NCBI RefSeq assembly: GCF_041146395.1
Contig: NW_027182939.1
Span: forward strand, 112,001-176,000
Length of the DNA stretch: 64,000 nucleotides
Direction: 5' to 3'
Source of the DNA: Eulemur rufifrons
Lineage: Eukaryota; Chordata; Mammalia; Primates; Lemuridae
Shown piece by piece: positions 36,617 through 48,869 of the stretch. The translations under genes and the position numbers were made by a program. The notes under the pieces were generated by a model. That model worked only from the letters and a program-made list of their open reading frames with translations, was not told the DNA's origin and made no database searches. The stretch's first letter is position 1; the number at the start of each line of letters is the position of its first letter.

Positions 36617-36891
36617 TCTTAACCTTAACCCTAAGCGTTAACTCTCACGCTAACCTTTAATCCTAACCCTAATCCTAATCTTCAACCCTAAACCTAACAC
36701 TGAACCCTAACCCTGTACCAAACCCTAACCCCTCATCTTAACCCTAACCGTAAACCTCAACCCTAAACCAAAGTGTAACCGTTAAACCTAAGAGTAACCT
36801 TTAACCCTAACCCTAATCCCTAACCCTAAACCCTCACCCTAACACTAAACTTCATCCTTAACCCTAACCAGAATCCTAACCCTAAATCTCA
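35020..36891. repeat. Telomere-like HOR unit 1 (1872 bp)
   Basis: First regular unit, counted from spacer start to spacer start. The spacer is 35020-35226 and ends in 'gtgcgctaagcataaac'. The rest is degenerate hexamers with landmarks 'gttaatgcataac', 'tcctagtcatcactg', 'gagatcta/cctagatcta'-type steps and 'acagtatggcagaccc', a private variant of the usual landmark. Confidence 0.9.
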
Positions 36892-38237
36892 TTCTCAGAC
36901 TTCTTGCTTTCTTAGAGTTTAGAAAGCCTGCAATCCTCCCATGCCATGCGTGAAAGGAGGCTCTACCACTGTGTCCTGCATGAAACCCACGGGCCCATAC
37001 CCAGAGTATGATAGAGTTGGTTCCCGGGTACAATCCCAGCCCCCTAAACTCCCCCTGCCTGCCTAATGCAGACAGGGCCCGTGCGCTAAGCATAAACAAT
37101 ACCTTTAACAGATAACCCTAACCCTGTACATAACACCCAACCCTGTTCCTATTTCTCCCCTTAACACGTAAACCTCACCGTGCGCCTAACTTTAACCTCT
37201 TATCCTAACGTTAATGCATAACCCATTTCCTGAGAACAACCCCTATCCCATAATTCTAACCCTATCTCCTAGTCATCACTGTGACACCTAATCCCTAATC
37301 CTAATTCTAAACCGCTAACCCTAACCGTAACCCTACCTACAACCCTAACACTGACAGTAACCCTTACTTCTAACCCCAACGCTATGCCTAACAAAAACCT
37401 CAACCCTTGACTCTAACCCTTCACCCTAACCCCTAAGCCTTACCCTAACCCTTAACCCTAATCCTAATCCTAACCATTAAACCTAACCCTAGCACTTAAA
37501 GCTAACCCTAAAATTTACCCTCACGACTAGACCTAACCCTGACACTAACCTAACACCTAACCCTAACCAGAACCCCTAAAGCTAACCCTGAACCCTTCCC
37601 CTAACCCTAGCAGTAAACTTTAACCCTAAACCTAAGCCCAACCCGTAACCCTAATCCTATCCTTTTACCCTAAAACTATCCCCTAAACCTAACCCCTATA
37701 CCTCACCCTAACTCTAACCCCAATCCTAATTCTAACCATACCCCTTCATAAAACACTAATTCCTAACCGCTAACTCTAACACTAACCAAAAACCCTAATC
37801 ACTAATCCCTAACCCTAACGCTTAACCTTTACCCTAACCGTTAACCCTCACCCTAAATCTTAACACTGACCCTAACCTTAACCTTTAACTCTAAGCCTAA
37901 CCCTTAACCCTACAGTAAGGAAGACCCTTAATGCTAATGGGATCCCTTATCCCTAACCCTAACACTACAGCTAAAAATAACCCTAACCTTGGATCCTTAA
38001 ACCTAACCCCTAACACTTACTTTAACCCCAAACCCTAACCCTAATCCTAAGCATTAAACCTAACCCTATCTCTTAACCCTAACGCTAGCCCTTACCCTAA
38101 CGCCTAGATCTAACCCTAAATCTAACCTACCGCCTAATCCTAACCTTAAGCCCTAATGCTAACACTAAACCTGAACCCTAAACCTACCCGTAACCCTTAA
38201 CACTAACCCTATCCGTGAACCTTAAGCCTGACCCTAA

Positions 38238-38666
<429 letters not shown>

Positions 38667-38669
<3 letters not shown>

Positions 38670-38679
38670 ACTAAACCCT
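38667..38679. repeat. Alu target-site duplication, right copy
   Basis: The second copy of 'aacactaaaccct', overlapping the last two A's of the poly-A tail. Confidence 0.85.
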
Positions 38680-39118
38680 AATCCTATCCCTTCACCCTAA
38701 CCCTAACCCTAACCCTAATGCTACCCCCTGAACGTAACCCTAACCGTGACCAGTAAACCTAACCCTAACCTCTAACACAAACCATAGCACATAACTCTAA
38801 CCCTAAAACTAACCCTAACCCTAACCCTAACCCTAAACCCTAACTCTTAACCTTAACCCTAGCGTTAACTCTCACGCTAACCTTTAATCCTAACCCTAAT
38901 CCTAATCTTCAACCCTAAACCTAACACTTAACCCTAACCCTGTACCAAACCCTAACCCCTCATCTTAACCCTAACCGTAAACCTCAACCCTAAACCAAAG
39001 TGTAACCGTTAAACCTAAGAGTAACCTTTCACCCTAACCCTAATCCCTAACACTAAGCCCTCACCCTAACACTAAACTTCATCCTTCACCCTAACCAGAA
39101 TCCTAACCCTAAATCTCA

Positions 39119-40990
39119 TTCTCAGACTTCTTGCTTTCTTAGAGTTTAGAAAGCCTGCAATCCTCCCATGCCATGCGTGAAAGGAGGCTCTACCACTGTG
39201 TCCTGCATGAAACCCACGGGCCCATACCCAGAGTATGATAGAGTGGGTTCCCGGGTACAATCCCAGCCCCCTAAACTCCCCCCGCCCGCCTAATGCAGAC
39301 AGGGCCCGTGCGCTAAGCATAAACAATACCTTTAACAGATAACCCTAACCCTGAACATAACACCCAACCCTGTTCCTATTTCTCCCCTTAACACGTAAAC
39401 CTCACCGTGCGCCTAACTTTAACCTCTTATCCTAACGTTAATGCATAACCCATTTCCTGAGAACAACCCCTATCCCATAATTCTAACCCTATCTCCTAGT
39501 CATCACTGTGACACCTAATCCCTAACCCTAATTCTAAACCGCTAACCCTAACCGTAACCCTACCTACAACCCTAACACTGACAGTAACCCTTACTTCTAA
39601 CCCCAACGCTATGCCTAACAAAAACCCTAACCCTTGACCCTAACCCTTCACCCTAACCCCTAAGCCTTACCCTAACCCTTAACCCTAATCCTAATCCTAA
39701 CCATTAAACCTAACCCTAGCTCTTAAAGCTAACCCTAAACCTTACCCTCACGACTAGACCTAACCCTGACACTAACCTAACACCTAACCCTAACCAGAAC
39801 CCCTAAAGCTAACCCTGAACCCTATCCCTAACCCTAGCAGTAACCTTTAACCCTAAACCTAAGCCCAACCCGTAACCCTAATCCTATCCTTTTACCCTAA
39901 AACTAACCCCTAAACCTAACCCCTATACCTCACCCTAACTCTAACCCCAATCCTAATTCTAACCATACCCCTTCATAAAACACTAACTCCTAACCGCTAA
40001 CCCTAACACTAACCAAAAACCCTAATCACTAATCCCTAACCCTAATGCTTAACCTTTACCCTAACCGTTAACCCTCACCCTAAATCTTAACACTGACCCT
40101 AACCTTAACCTTTAACTCTAAGCCTAACACTTAACCCTACAGTAAGGAAGACCCTTAATGCTTATGGGAACCCTTATCCCTAACCCTAACACTACAGCTA
40201 AAAATAACCCTAACCTTGGATCCTTAAACCTAACCCCTAACACTTACTTTAACCCCAAACCCTAACCCTAATCCTAAGCTTTAAACCTAACCCTATCTCT
40301 TAATCCTAACGCTAGCCCTTACCCTAACGCCTAGATCTAACCCTAAATCTAACCTACCGCATAATCCTAACCTTAAGCCCTAATGCTAACACTAACCCTG
40401 AACCCTAAACCTACGCGTAACCCTTAACACTAACCCTATCCGTGAACCTTAACCCTGACCCTAACCATTACCCGCACCCAAGCATTTAAACCTGACCTTA
40501 ACCCTAATCCTTAATGCTAACCCTAACACTTAACCCTAACCCTAAGCCCAACACTTAACCCTAATCCTATCCCTTAACCCTAACCCTAACCCTAATGCTA
40601 ACCCCAAAACGTAATCCTAACTGTGACCAGTAAACCTAACCCTAACCTGTAACACAAACCTTAGCACATAACTCTAACCCTAAAACTAACTCTAACCCAA
40701 ACCCTAAACCCTAACTCTTAACCTTAACCCTAAACGTTAACTCTCACGCTAACCTTTAATCCTAACCCTAATCCTAATCTTCAACCCTAAACCTAACACT
40801 TAACCCTAACCTTGTACCAAACCCTAACCCCTCATCTTAACCCTAACCGTAAACCTGAACCCTAAACCAAAGTGTAACCGTTAAACCTAAGAGTAACCTT
40901 TAACCCTAACCCTATTCCCTAACCCTAAGCCCTCACCCTAACACTAAACTTCATCCTTAACCCTAACCAGAATCCTAACCCTAAATTTAA
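39119..40990. repeat. Telomere-like HOR unit 3 (1872 bp)
   Basis: Regular uninterrupted unit; spacer 39119-39325. The short telomeric run before the next spacer is degenerate here ('aactctaacccaaaccc' near 40690) compared with neighbouring units. Confidence 0.9.
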
Positions 40991-41281
40991 TTCTCAGACT
41001 TCTTGCTTTCTTAGAGTTTAGAAAGCCTGCAATCCTCCCATGCCATGCGTGAAAGGAGGCTCTACCACTGTGTCCTGCATGAAACCCACGGGCCCATACC
41101 CAGAGTATGATAGAGTGGGTTCCCGGGTACAATCCCAGCCCCCTAAACTCCCCCCGTCCGCCTAATGCAGACAGGGCCCGTGCGCTAAGCATAAACAATA
41201 CCTTTAACAGATAACCCTAACCCTGAACATAACACCCAACCCTGTTCCTATTTCTCCCCTTAACACGTAAACCGGATTCAG

Positions 41282-41292
41282 AAGATGGCGGA
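41282..41292 (+). promoter_or_regulatory. YY1-like site at the L1 5' end
   Basis: 'aagatggcgga' matches the YY1 consensus AANATGGCNG. In human L1 a YY1 site near the start fixes the transcription start position. Its presence 8 bp into this element supports an untruncated 5' end. Confidence 0.65.
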
Positions 41293-42032
41293 GTGGCGGT
41301 GACTGCTTGGATCTGCGCTCCCGCGACGAACCGTGGATCCGGACCTGCCACAACGCTAGAGGACCGCTCCCACACAGGAACAGCGGTGTGAATCCACGGA
41401 GAATCAGCGTGGGACAAACAGAGCAAGTGAGGTCTGAGGTGAACAGAAATTAAGATCGCGGAACTCTGCGGAAGGCGCGGAACAGACAGTAGCCAGTGGA
41501 GCGCAGGCGGCTGCGCCCGCCCCCAGGTGGGGCGGGGGCAGTCTTTAGGAAAAGCGGCTTGCGCTCCTCACTGACCTCCACCCTCAATTGCTTGGAGACC
41601 CCCTCGCAAGCCAGAGCAGAATCTCCGAGCGAGACGTAGGGCATTGCAGACAGGAGGCTTTTTCGGGAGAATAGCTTGGAACCTGGGAAGTCTCGGCTGA
41701 GACAGTCCTTAGCGAGAAGGGACGGACCTGTGCCGGGGGGAGGGGCACGATCAATCCCCGATCAGCGAATTGCGCTGTACCTCTGCGCTACTTTTGTCGG
41801 TGGTTCTTCAGCCGGTGGCCCCCGGCGGCTTTGCCCGCCAAACCCCCCGGCAGCGGCGGTCCCTGGTCTCTGCCTGCCGGGGAGCCGGTCCCCCTCCGAC
41901 CCCGGAGCGCTGCGGGCGCCATCTTGAAAGCAAAGTCGGAACCGCTCAGGAGCCATAAGTTGCCCAGCAGCTCTCTCTCCCCGGCGGCCCCCGGTGGTCT
42001 CTGGGCCCGCGCCATCTCCGCCGGCGGCACTC

Positions 42033-42280
42033 GGCGTGAAGGGGCGGAGCTGCGCTAAGACTTAAAATAAACACTGAGTTGCCGCTCCGGAACCAACGGA
42101 GCCGGTGTGAAGGGGCGGAGCTGCGCTAAGACTTAAAATAAACACTGAGTTGCCGCTCCGGAACCAACGGAGCCGGCGTGAAGGGGCGGAGCTGCGCTAA
42201 GACGTAAAATAAACACTGAGTTGCCGCTCCGGAACCAATGGAGCGGGCGTGAAGGGGCGGAGCTGCGCTAAGGCGCAAAA
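42033..42280 (+). repeat. 71-bp tandem repeats in the L1 5'UTR (~3.5 copies)
   Basis: Copies begin at 42033, 42104, 42175 and 42246 with 'gg(c/t)gtgaaggggcggagc'. The first three are complete and nearly identical. The fourth diverges after about 30 bp ('taaggcgcaaaaacacg'). Each carries a GC box and 'cttaaaataaacactgag'. Tandem promoter monomers are known in rodent L1s and some other mammals. Here they probably increase promoter strength. Confidence 0.9.
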
Positions 42281-42429
42281 ACACGATCATTGAGCCGCTG
42301 AACTGTATACTTCAGAATTGTGTATCCCTTCGTTTAGTGATGCGTTGTGGTGTTGTGTAGCTCTGTTTTTGTTCTTTTGTGTTTGTGTTTTCGCTGTTTC
42401 TGGGTTAGGTCTCTTTGTGTTATTTGTTA

Positions 42430-42648
42430 GTTTAGTTTTTGTTTTTGTCTTTGTTTTTTTTTTTATTTATTTTTTATTTTTTATTTTTTATTTTTTTATT
42501 TTATTTTTATTTTTTTTTTCTTTTTTTCCTCTTCTCTTCTCCTTTTCTTTTCTCTTTCCTTTTCTTCTCCTTCTGTTCTTTCTTTTCACTTCTTTTTTTT
42601 TTCTTTTCTTTTCTTTTTTCTTTTTCCTTATTTCTTCTCTCTTTTTGC
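42430..42648 (+). repeat. Polypyrimidine / poly-T tract in the L1 5'UTR
   Basis: About 220 bp of T-rich then TC-rich sequence ('tttattttttatttt' grading into 'cttttcttttctcttt'), almost without purines in its second half. It produces a long low-complexity open frame (42318-42761) that is not a gene. Confidence 0.85.
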
Positions 42649-43371
42649 CTTCTAACTGGGAACCCACGCTGAGCTTGGGAACGGGCCAGGCCCCTGGCTC
42701 TGGTACATACCGGAACCTGAGTAGTCACTCCCAACGCCGGCGATCTACGGACGCGCAATAGCCATCTTGGGGCCCACAGCCAAGTCACTGCGGAGCAATA
42801 GGGTGCCAAGAGGCTCCCTGGACGGCCCCCTCCCCAGGTCCACAGACCTTATATAGGGTCCCCACCCACGTCTAAACATTGACTACTTCTCCAGAAGCGA
42901 GAGTGTGGAGCCTGGTCCCTGGGGACATTGGGCCAAGGCAGACTTTTGCCTGTGGGAGTTGCGGCAAATGGGGCGCTGAGCGAGCAAGGGCACCATCCAC
43001 TCCCCACAACTAGTATTTTTCCTGCAGATAGAGACAGAAACCACCCCTATAGAGGAAGAACCAAAGGGAAACAAACAAACAAAGAGAATTTTGGCCCACT
43101 ACTAGTGTGGACCCTGCCTGCCCTCTGAAAGACTACAACACAGTGTCCTAACTCACCAAAGCAGTCTTGGATCACTCCAATCCTCTAGGATTGGACCCAT
43201 CAGAAGCAGTCCCCCAACTGAAATAGAAAAATTTCTAAACAATTCACAACAGTCTTCCCCTCTTGCCAAAGGAAGCAATATACCTAGACTACTCCACAGC
43301 CTAAGAATAGAGCACAGAGAGTGCTGTTAACCAGACTAAATCTATAAGTAAAGATCCAACGATTAATCTAG

Positions 43372-44376
43372 ATGGGAAGGGCCCAGCGAAAAAACACAGG
43401 AAGCACAAAGAATCAAACAGAAAGCTCACCCCCAAAGAGAAATACCGGCTCTCAACCATTTGACACAAACCAGACTCAAAACACCAACATGTCACAGGAA
43501 GAATTCCAATTATGGATCATAAACAAGCTAAATAATATACAAGAATCAATGGACAGACAACACAAGGAAAATGCAAAAAAAATTCAGGATTTGGAGGAAA
43601 AATTCACTAAAGAAATTGAAATATTGAAGAAAAACCAAACTGAACTCCTAGAAATGAAGAATTCACTCAGAGAGCTACAAAACACTGTGGAAAGTCTCAA
43701 AAGCAGGGTAGATCAAACAGAGGAAAGAATTTCAGAAATTGAAGATAACTCCTTTCAACTAAATAAGTCAGTCACAGAGATAGATCAAAAAAGTAAGAGA
43801 AATGATCTGAGTCTTCAAGAAATGTGGGATTATGTGAAGAAACCTAACTTGAGACTTATTGGCATCCCTGAGGGTGAAGAAGACAATAAGCAAGGGTTGG
43901 ACAAGCTATTTGAAGACATAATTGAGGAAAATTTTCCAGGCCTTGCCAATACTCTAGACATACAGATTCAAGAAGCTCAAAGGACCCCTGGGAGATTCAT
44001 AGCAAATAGGAAAACACCACGCCACGTAGTCATCAGGCTTACCAAAATATCCACTAAAGAGTCCCTTCTCCGAGCTGTAAGGAGAAAGAAACAGGTAACT
44101 TACAAAGGAAAACCCATCAGAATTACGCCAGATTTCTCAGCTGAAACCTTACAAGCAAGAAGAGCTTGGGGCCCCATTTTCACGCTTCTGAAACAGAATA
44201 ATGCCCAGCCTAGAATCTTGTACCCAGCTAAGCTAAGTTTTCTATACGAAGGAGAAATCAAGACATTCTCAGATAAACAAAGGTTGAGGGAATTCACCAA
44301 GACAAGACCAGCCCTGCAAGAAGTACTCAAAAGAGAGTTACACACGGACCAGCACAAGAAAGATCCACGAATGTAA
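43372..44376 (+). CDS. L1 ORF1p, RNA-binding chaperone (334 aa)
   Basis: ORF1p binds L1 RNA as a trimer and forms the cytoplasmic ribonucleoprotein needed for retrotransposition. The 334-aa length is close to the usual ~338. A basic, Ser/Thr/Gln-rich head (1-40) is followed by a heptad-rich coiled coil (about 42-145, with many Leu, Ile and Glu/Lys). An RRM domain follows, with LRLIGIPEG at 160-168 and RHVVIRL at 217-223. The C-terminal domain (about 245-315) includes ITPDFSAETLQARRAW and ILYPAKLSF. The ATG at 43372 precedes the MGRAQRKN start typical of L1 ORF1. No frameshift or stop is present, so it is potentially translatable, though it lies in a repeat array and in an element that cannot complete ORF2. 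Confidence 0.93.
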   Translation: MGRAQRKNTGSTKNQTESSPPKRNTGSQPFDTNQTQNTNMSQEEFQLWIINKLNNIQESMDRQHKENAKKIQDLEEKFTKEIEILKKNQTELLEMKNSLRELQNTVESLKSRVDQTEERISEIEDNSFQLNKSVTEIDQKSKRNDLSLQEMWDYVKKPNLRLIGIPEGEEDNKQGLDKLFEDIIEENFPGLANTLDIQIQEAQRTPGRFIANRKTPRHVVIRLTKISTKESLLRAVRRKKQVTYKGKPIRITPDFSAETLQARRAWGPIFTLLKQNNAQPRILYPAKLSFLYEGEIKTFSDKQRLREFTKTRPALQEVLKRELHTDQHKKDPRM

Positions 44377-44415
44377 AACTACTCAAGAGCTAAAGATCAA
44401 ATTCCAGATACCACA

Positions 44416-46065
44416 ATGGCTCAGGAGAGAAAACATTGCAATGAAGTTCTACCCAACAAGCTGAACAAAAAACCGTCTCACTTATCAGTTTTCTCCATAA
44501 ATGTGAATGGCTTGAATTCCCCGCTCAAGAGACATAGACTGGCCCAATGGATAAAAAAGCACAAGCCAAGTATCTGCTGTCTCCAAGAAACCCACCTAAC
44601 GAGCAAAGATGCATTTAGACTGAAAGTAAAAGGATGGAAATCGGTATTTCAAGCAAACGGTAACGAAAAGAAAGCTGGTGTGGCAATCTTAATTTCCAAT
44701 AACTTAGCTTTCAAACCAACAAAAATAATAAAAGACAAAAATGGCTACTACATACTGGTCAAGGGCACAATTCAACAAGAAGCCATGACTATACTCAATA
44801 TATATGCACCCAACCTAGGTGCACCTAGATTCATAAAGCAAACCCTACTAGATCTGAACCAGATGATAGATAATAATACTGTAATAGCTGGAGACTTTAA
44901 CACCCCACTGACAGTACAGGACAGATCCTCTAAACAGAAAATAAACAAAGACATAATGGACCTAAATAGAATGCTAGAACAAATGGGCATGGCTGACATC
45001 TATAGGACATTCTACCCAAAGTCCACAGAATATACATTCTTCTCATCAGCTCACGGGACATTCTCTAAGATTGACCATGTCCTAGGACATAAACCATGTC
45101 TTCAAAAATTCAAAAAAATAGAAATTATACCATGCATCTTCTCAGATCACAGCGGAATAAAAGTAACAATGATCACAAACAGAAACCCTCACTCTTACTC
45201 AAAGTCATGGAAGCTAAATAACCTTCTCCTGAATAATTATTCTATAAAAGAAGAAATCAAGATGGAAATCAAAAATTTCTTTGAATTAAATGACAATGGA
45301 GATACAACTTATCAAAATCTATGGGATGCAGCTAAAGCAGTCCTGAGAGGAAAATTCATATCCATAAATGCCTATATCAAAAAGACAGAAAACATGCAAA
45401 TAGACAACCTAACGAATAGACTCAAAGAGCTGGAGAAAGAAGAACAGAACGATCCCAAACCCAGCAGAAGGCGAGAAATTACTAAGATCAAATCAGAACT
45501 AAATGAAAAGGACAACAAAGAAACTATAAGGGAAATTAATAAAACAAAAAGTTGGTTCTTTGAAAAGATAAACAAAATAGACACACCTCTGGCTAGACTA
45601 ACCAAGAGCACAAAAGTAAAATCTCTAATAACCTCCATTAGGAACATGAAAGGAGAAATCACAACCGATGCTACAGAGATACAAGATATCATCTATGAAT
45701 TCTACAAAAATCTTTATGCACACAAACTGGAGAACGTGGAGGAAATGGACAAATTTTTAGAGACACATAGTCTTCCCAGGCTCAACCAGGAAGAAATAGA
45801 GTACCTGAACAGACCAATATCAAGAACTGAAATCGAAACAGCAATAAAAAACCTTCCCAAAAAGAAAAGCCCTGGTCCAGATGGGTTCACACCTGAATTT
45901 TACCATACATACAAAGAAGAACTGGTGCCCATCCTACATAAACTATTCTCCAATATTGAGAAAGATGGAGTTCTCCCCAACACGTTCTACAAAGCCAATA
46001 TAACATTAATACCAATCCTAATTCTAACCATACCCCTTCATAAAACACTAACTCCTAACCGCTAA
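44416..46065 (+). pseudogene. L1 ORF2p, N-terminal part only (endonuclease plus start of RT)
   Basis: Begins at ATG 44416, 39 bp after ORF1. The apurinic-like endonuclease domain is complete. The expected active-site residues are visible as N29 (INVNG), E58 (LQETH), D160 and N162 (AGDFN), D220 (KIDHV) and H245 (FSDH), an offset of 15 from human numbering. The linker and the first RT motifs follow ([14 protein letters not shown]). L1 coding ends near residue 532 of a normal ~1275, before the catalytic FADD motif. Translation runs 16 codons into host telomere-like repeat before a stop at 46063-46065. No reverse transcriptase activity is possible, but an intact endonuclease fragment could in principle be made. 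Confidence 0.92.
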
Positions 46066-47061
46066 CCCTAACACTAACCAAAAACCCTAATCACTAATCC
46101 CTAACCCTAACGCTTATCCTTTACTCTAACCGTTAACCCTCACCCTAAATATTAACACTGACCCTAACCTTAACCTTTAACTCTAAGCCTAACCCTTAAC
46201 CCTACAGTAAGGAAGACCCTTAATGCTAATGGGATCCCTTATCCCTAAGCCTAACACTACAGCTAAAAATAACCCTAACCTTGGATCCTTAAACCTAACC
46301 CCTAACACTTACTTTAACCCCAAACCCTAACCCTAATCCTAAGCATTAAACCTAACCCTATCTCTTAACCCTAACGCTAGCCCTTACCCTAATGCCTAGA
46401 TCTAACCCTAAATCTAACCTACCGCCTAATCCTAACCTTAAGCCCTAATGCTAACACTAACCCTGAACCCTAAACCTACCCGTAACCCTTAACACTAACC
46501 CTAACCGTGAACCTTAACCCTGACCCTAACCATTACCCGCACCCAAGCATTTAACCCTGCTTCTAACCCTAATCCTTAATGATAAACCTAACACTAAACC
46601 CTAACCCTAAGCCCAACACTTAACCCTAATCCTATCCCTTAACCCTAACCCTAACCCTAATGATACCCCCTAAACGTAACCCTAACCGTGACCAGTAAAC
46701 CTAACCCTAACCTCTAACACAAACCATAGCACATAACTCTAACCCTAAAACTAACCCTAACCCTAATCCTAACCATAAACCCTAACACTTAACCTTAACC
46801 CTAAGCGTTAACTCTCACGCTAACCTTTAATCCTAACCCTAATCCTAATCTTCCACCCTAAACCTAACACTTAACCCTAACCCTGTACCAAACCCTAACC
46901 CCTCATCTTAACCCTAACCGTAAACCTCAACCCTAAACCAAAGTGTAACCGTTAAATCTAAGAGTAACCTTTAACCCTAACCCTAATCCCTAACCCTAAG
47001 CCCTCACCTTAACACTAAACTTCATCCTTAACCCTAACCATAATCCTAACCCTAAATCTAA

Positions 47062-48869
47062 TTCTCAGACTTCTTGCTTTCTTAGAGTTTAGAGAGCCTG
47101 CAATCCTCCCATGCCATGCGTGAAAGGAGGCTCTACCACTGTGTTCTGCATGAAACCCACAGGCCCGCACACAGAGTATGATAGAGTGGGTTCCCGGGTA
47201 CAATCCCAGCCCCCTAAACTCCCCCCGCCCGCCTAATGCATACAGGGCCCGTGCGCTAAGCATAAACAATACCTTTAACAGATAACCCTAACCCTGAACA
47301 TAACACCCAACCCTGTTCCTATTTCTCCCCTTAACACGTAAACCTCACCGTGCGCCTAACTGTAACCTCTTATCCTAACGTTAATGCATAACCCATTTCC
47401 TGAGAACAACCCCTATCCCATAATTCTAACCCTATCTCCTAGTCATCACTGTGACACCTAATCCCTAACCCTAATTCTAAACCGCTAACCCTAACCGTAA
47501 CCCTACCTACAACCCTAACACTGACAGTAACCCTTATTTCTAAACCCAACGCTATGCCTAACAAAAACCCTAACCCTTGACCCTAACCCTTCACCCTAAC
47601 CCCTAAGCCTTACCCTAACCCTTAACCCTAATCCTAATCCTAACCATTAAACCTAACCCTAGCTCTTAAAGCTAACCCTAAACCTTACCCTCACGACTAG
47701 ACCTAACCCTGACACTAACCTAACACCTAACCCTAACCAGAACCCCTAAAGCTAACCCTGAACCCTATCCCTAACCCTAGCAGTAAACTTTAACCCTAAA
47801 CCTAAGCCCAACCCGTAACCCTAATCCTATCCTTTTACCCTAAAACTAACCCCTAAACCTAACCCCTATACCTCACCCTAACTCTAACCCCAATCCTAAT
47901 TCTAACCATACCCCTTCATAAAACGCTAACTCCTAACCGCTAACCCTAACACTAACCAAAAACCCTAATCACTAATCCCTAACCCTAACGCTTAACCTTT
48001 ACCCTAACCGTTAACCCTCACCCTAAATCTTAACACTGACCCTAACCTTAACCTTTAACTCTAAGCCTAACCCTTAACCCTACAGTAAGGAAAACCCTTA
48101 ATGCTCATGGTATCCCTTATCCCTAACCCTATCCGTAACCCTAATCCTAAGCATTAAACCTAACCTTATCTCTTAACCCTAACGCTAGCCCTTACCCTAA
48201 CGCCTAGATCTAACCCCAAATCTAACCTCCCGCCTAATCCTAACCTTAAGCCCTAATGCTAACACTAACCCCGAACCCTAAACCTACCCGTAACCCTTAA
48301 CACTAACCCTATCCGTGAACCTAAACCCTGACCCTAACCATTACCCGCACCCAAGCATTTAACCCTGACCCTAACCCTAATCCTTAATGATAACCTTAAC
48401 CTTAAACCCTAACCCTAAGCCCAACACTTAACCCTAATCCTATCCCTTAACCCTAACCCTAACCCTAATGCTAACCCCTAAACGTAACCCTAACCGTGAC
48501 CAGTAAACCTAACCCTAACCTCTAACACAAACCATATCACACAATTCTAACCCTAAAACTAAACCTAACGCTAACACTAACCCTAAACCCTAACTCTTAA
48601 CCTTAACCCTAAGCGTTAACTCTCACGCTAACCTTTAATCCTAACACTAATCCTAGTCTTCAACCCTAAACCTAACACTAAACCCTAACCCTGTACCAAA
48701 CCCTAACCCCTCATCTTAACCCTAACCGTAAACCTCAACCCTAAACCAAAGTGTAACCGTTAAACCTAAGAGTAACCTTTAACCCTAACCCTAATCCCTA
48801 ACCCTAAGCCCTCACCCTAACACTAAACTTCATCCTTAACCCTAACCATAATCCTAACCCTAAATCTAA
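47062..48869. repeat. Telomere-like HOR unit 5 (1808 bp, internal deletion)
   Basis: Spacer 47062-47268 has private changes ('aggcccgcacacagag', 'tagagagcctgc'). Near 48122-48140 the text jumps from 'atccctaaccctatccg' to 'taaccctaatcctaagc'. This loses about 70 bp that other units carry ('cactacagctaaaaat' to 'cttactttaacccc'). Confidence 0.88.

Larger units (their letters stand above)
41274..43371 (+). promoter_or_regulatory. L1 5'UTR with internal promoter
   Basis: About 2.1 kb, GC-rich and CpG-rich over the first ~1 kb (41274-42290), followed by a long pyrimidine tract and then ordinary leader up to ORF1. It contains three YY1-like motifs: 'aagatggcgga' at 41282-41292, and reverse-strand 'gccatctt' at ~41918-41925 and 42761-42768. 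It also has repeated GC boxes ('ggggcggagc'). In mammals the L1 5'UTR holds the pol II promoter that drives the bicistronic RNA. Several overlapping open frames on both strands here are compositional and are not annotated as genes. Confidence 0.85.
41274..46013 (+). mobile_element. LINE-1 with complete 5' end, cut in ORF2
   Basis: The element comprises a 5'UTR (41274-43371), an intact ORF1 (43372-44376), a 39-bp inter-ORF gap and the first ~1.6 kb of ORF2 (44416-46013). It ends abruptly in the early reverse-transcriptase region at 'taacattaatacca', joined to host repeat. There is no 3'UTR, no poly-A tail and no target duplication. The 5' end looks genuine because a YY1-type motif lies within the first 20 bases, as in known L1 promoters. 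The last few bases (46011-46014) are shared by L1 and host, so the junction is exact only to that extent. The clean open frames suggest a young insertion. Confidence 0.93.
40991..47061. repeat. Telomere-like HOR unit 4, interrupted by L1 and missing ~550 bp
   Basis: Spacer 40991-41197, then normal unit sequence to 41273 ('taacacgtaaacc'). After the L1 the unit resumes at 'aatcctaattctaacc' (46014 on). In unit 3 these two points are about 550 bp apart (39396 to 39948). The host segment between them is therefore absent. Confidence 0.88.

Noticed and set aside
41217..42058. Several overlapping frames on both strands in the GC-rich L1 5'UTR
   Set aside because: High GC content with few stop codons; mutually overlapping, no domains, and the region is a known type of L1 promoter.
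42318..42761. 147-codon Phe/Leu/Ser-rich frame
   Set aside because: It is the L1 5'UTR pyrimidine tract read as protein; low complexity, not a membrane protein.
44100..45692. Minus-strand frames within L1 ORF1/ORF2
   Set aside because: Shadows of the sense coding frames; repeated identically in the second L1 copy.
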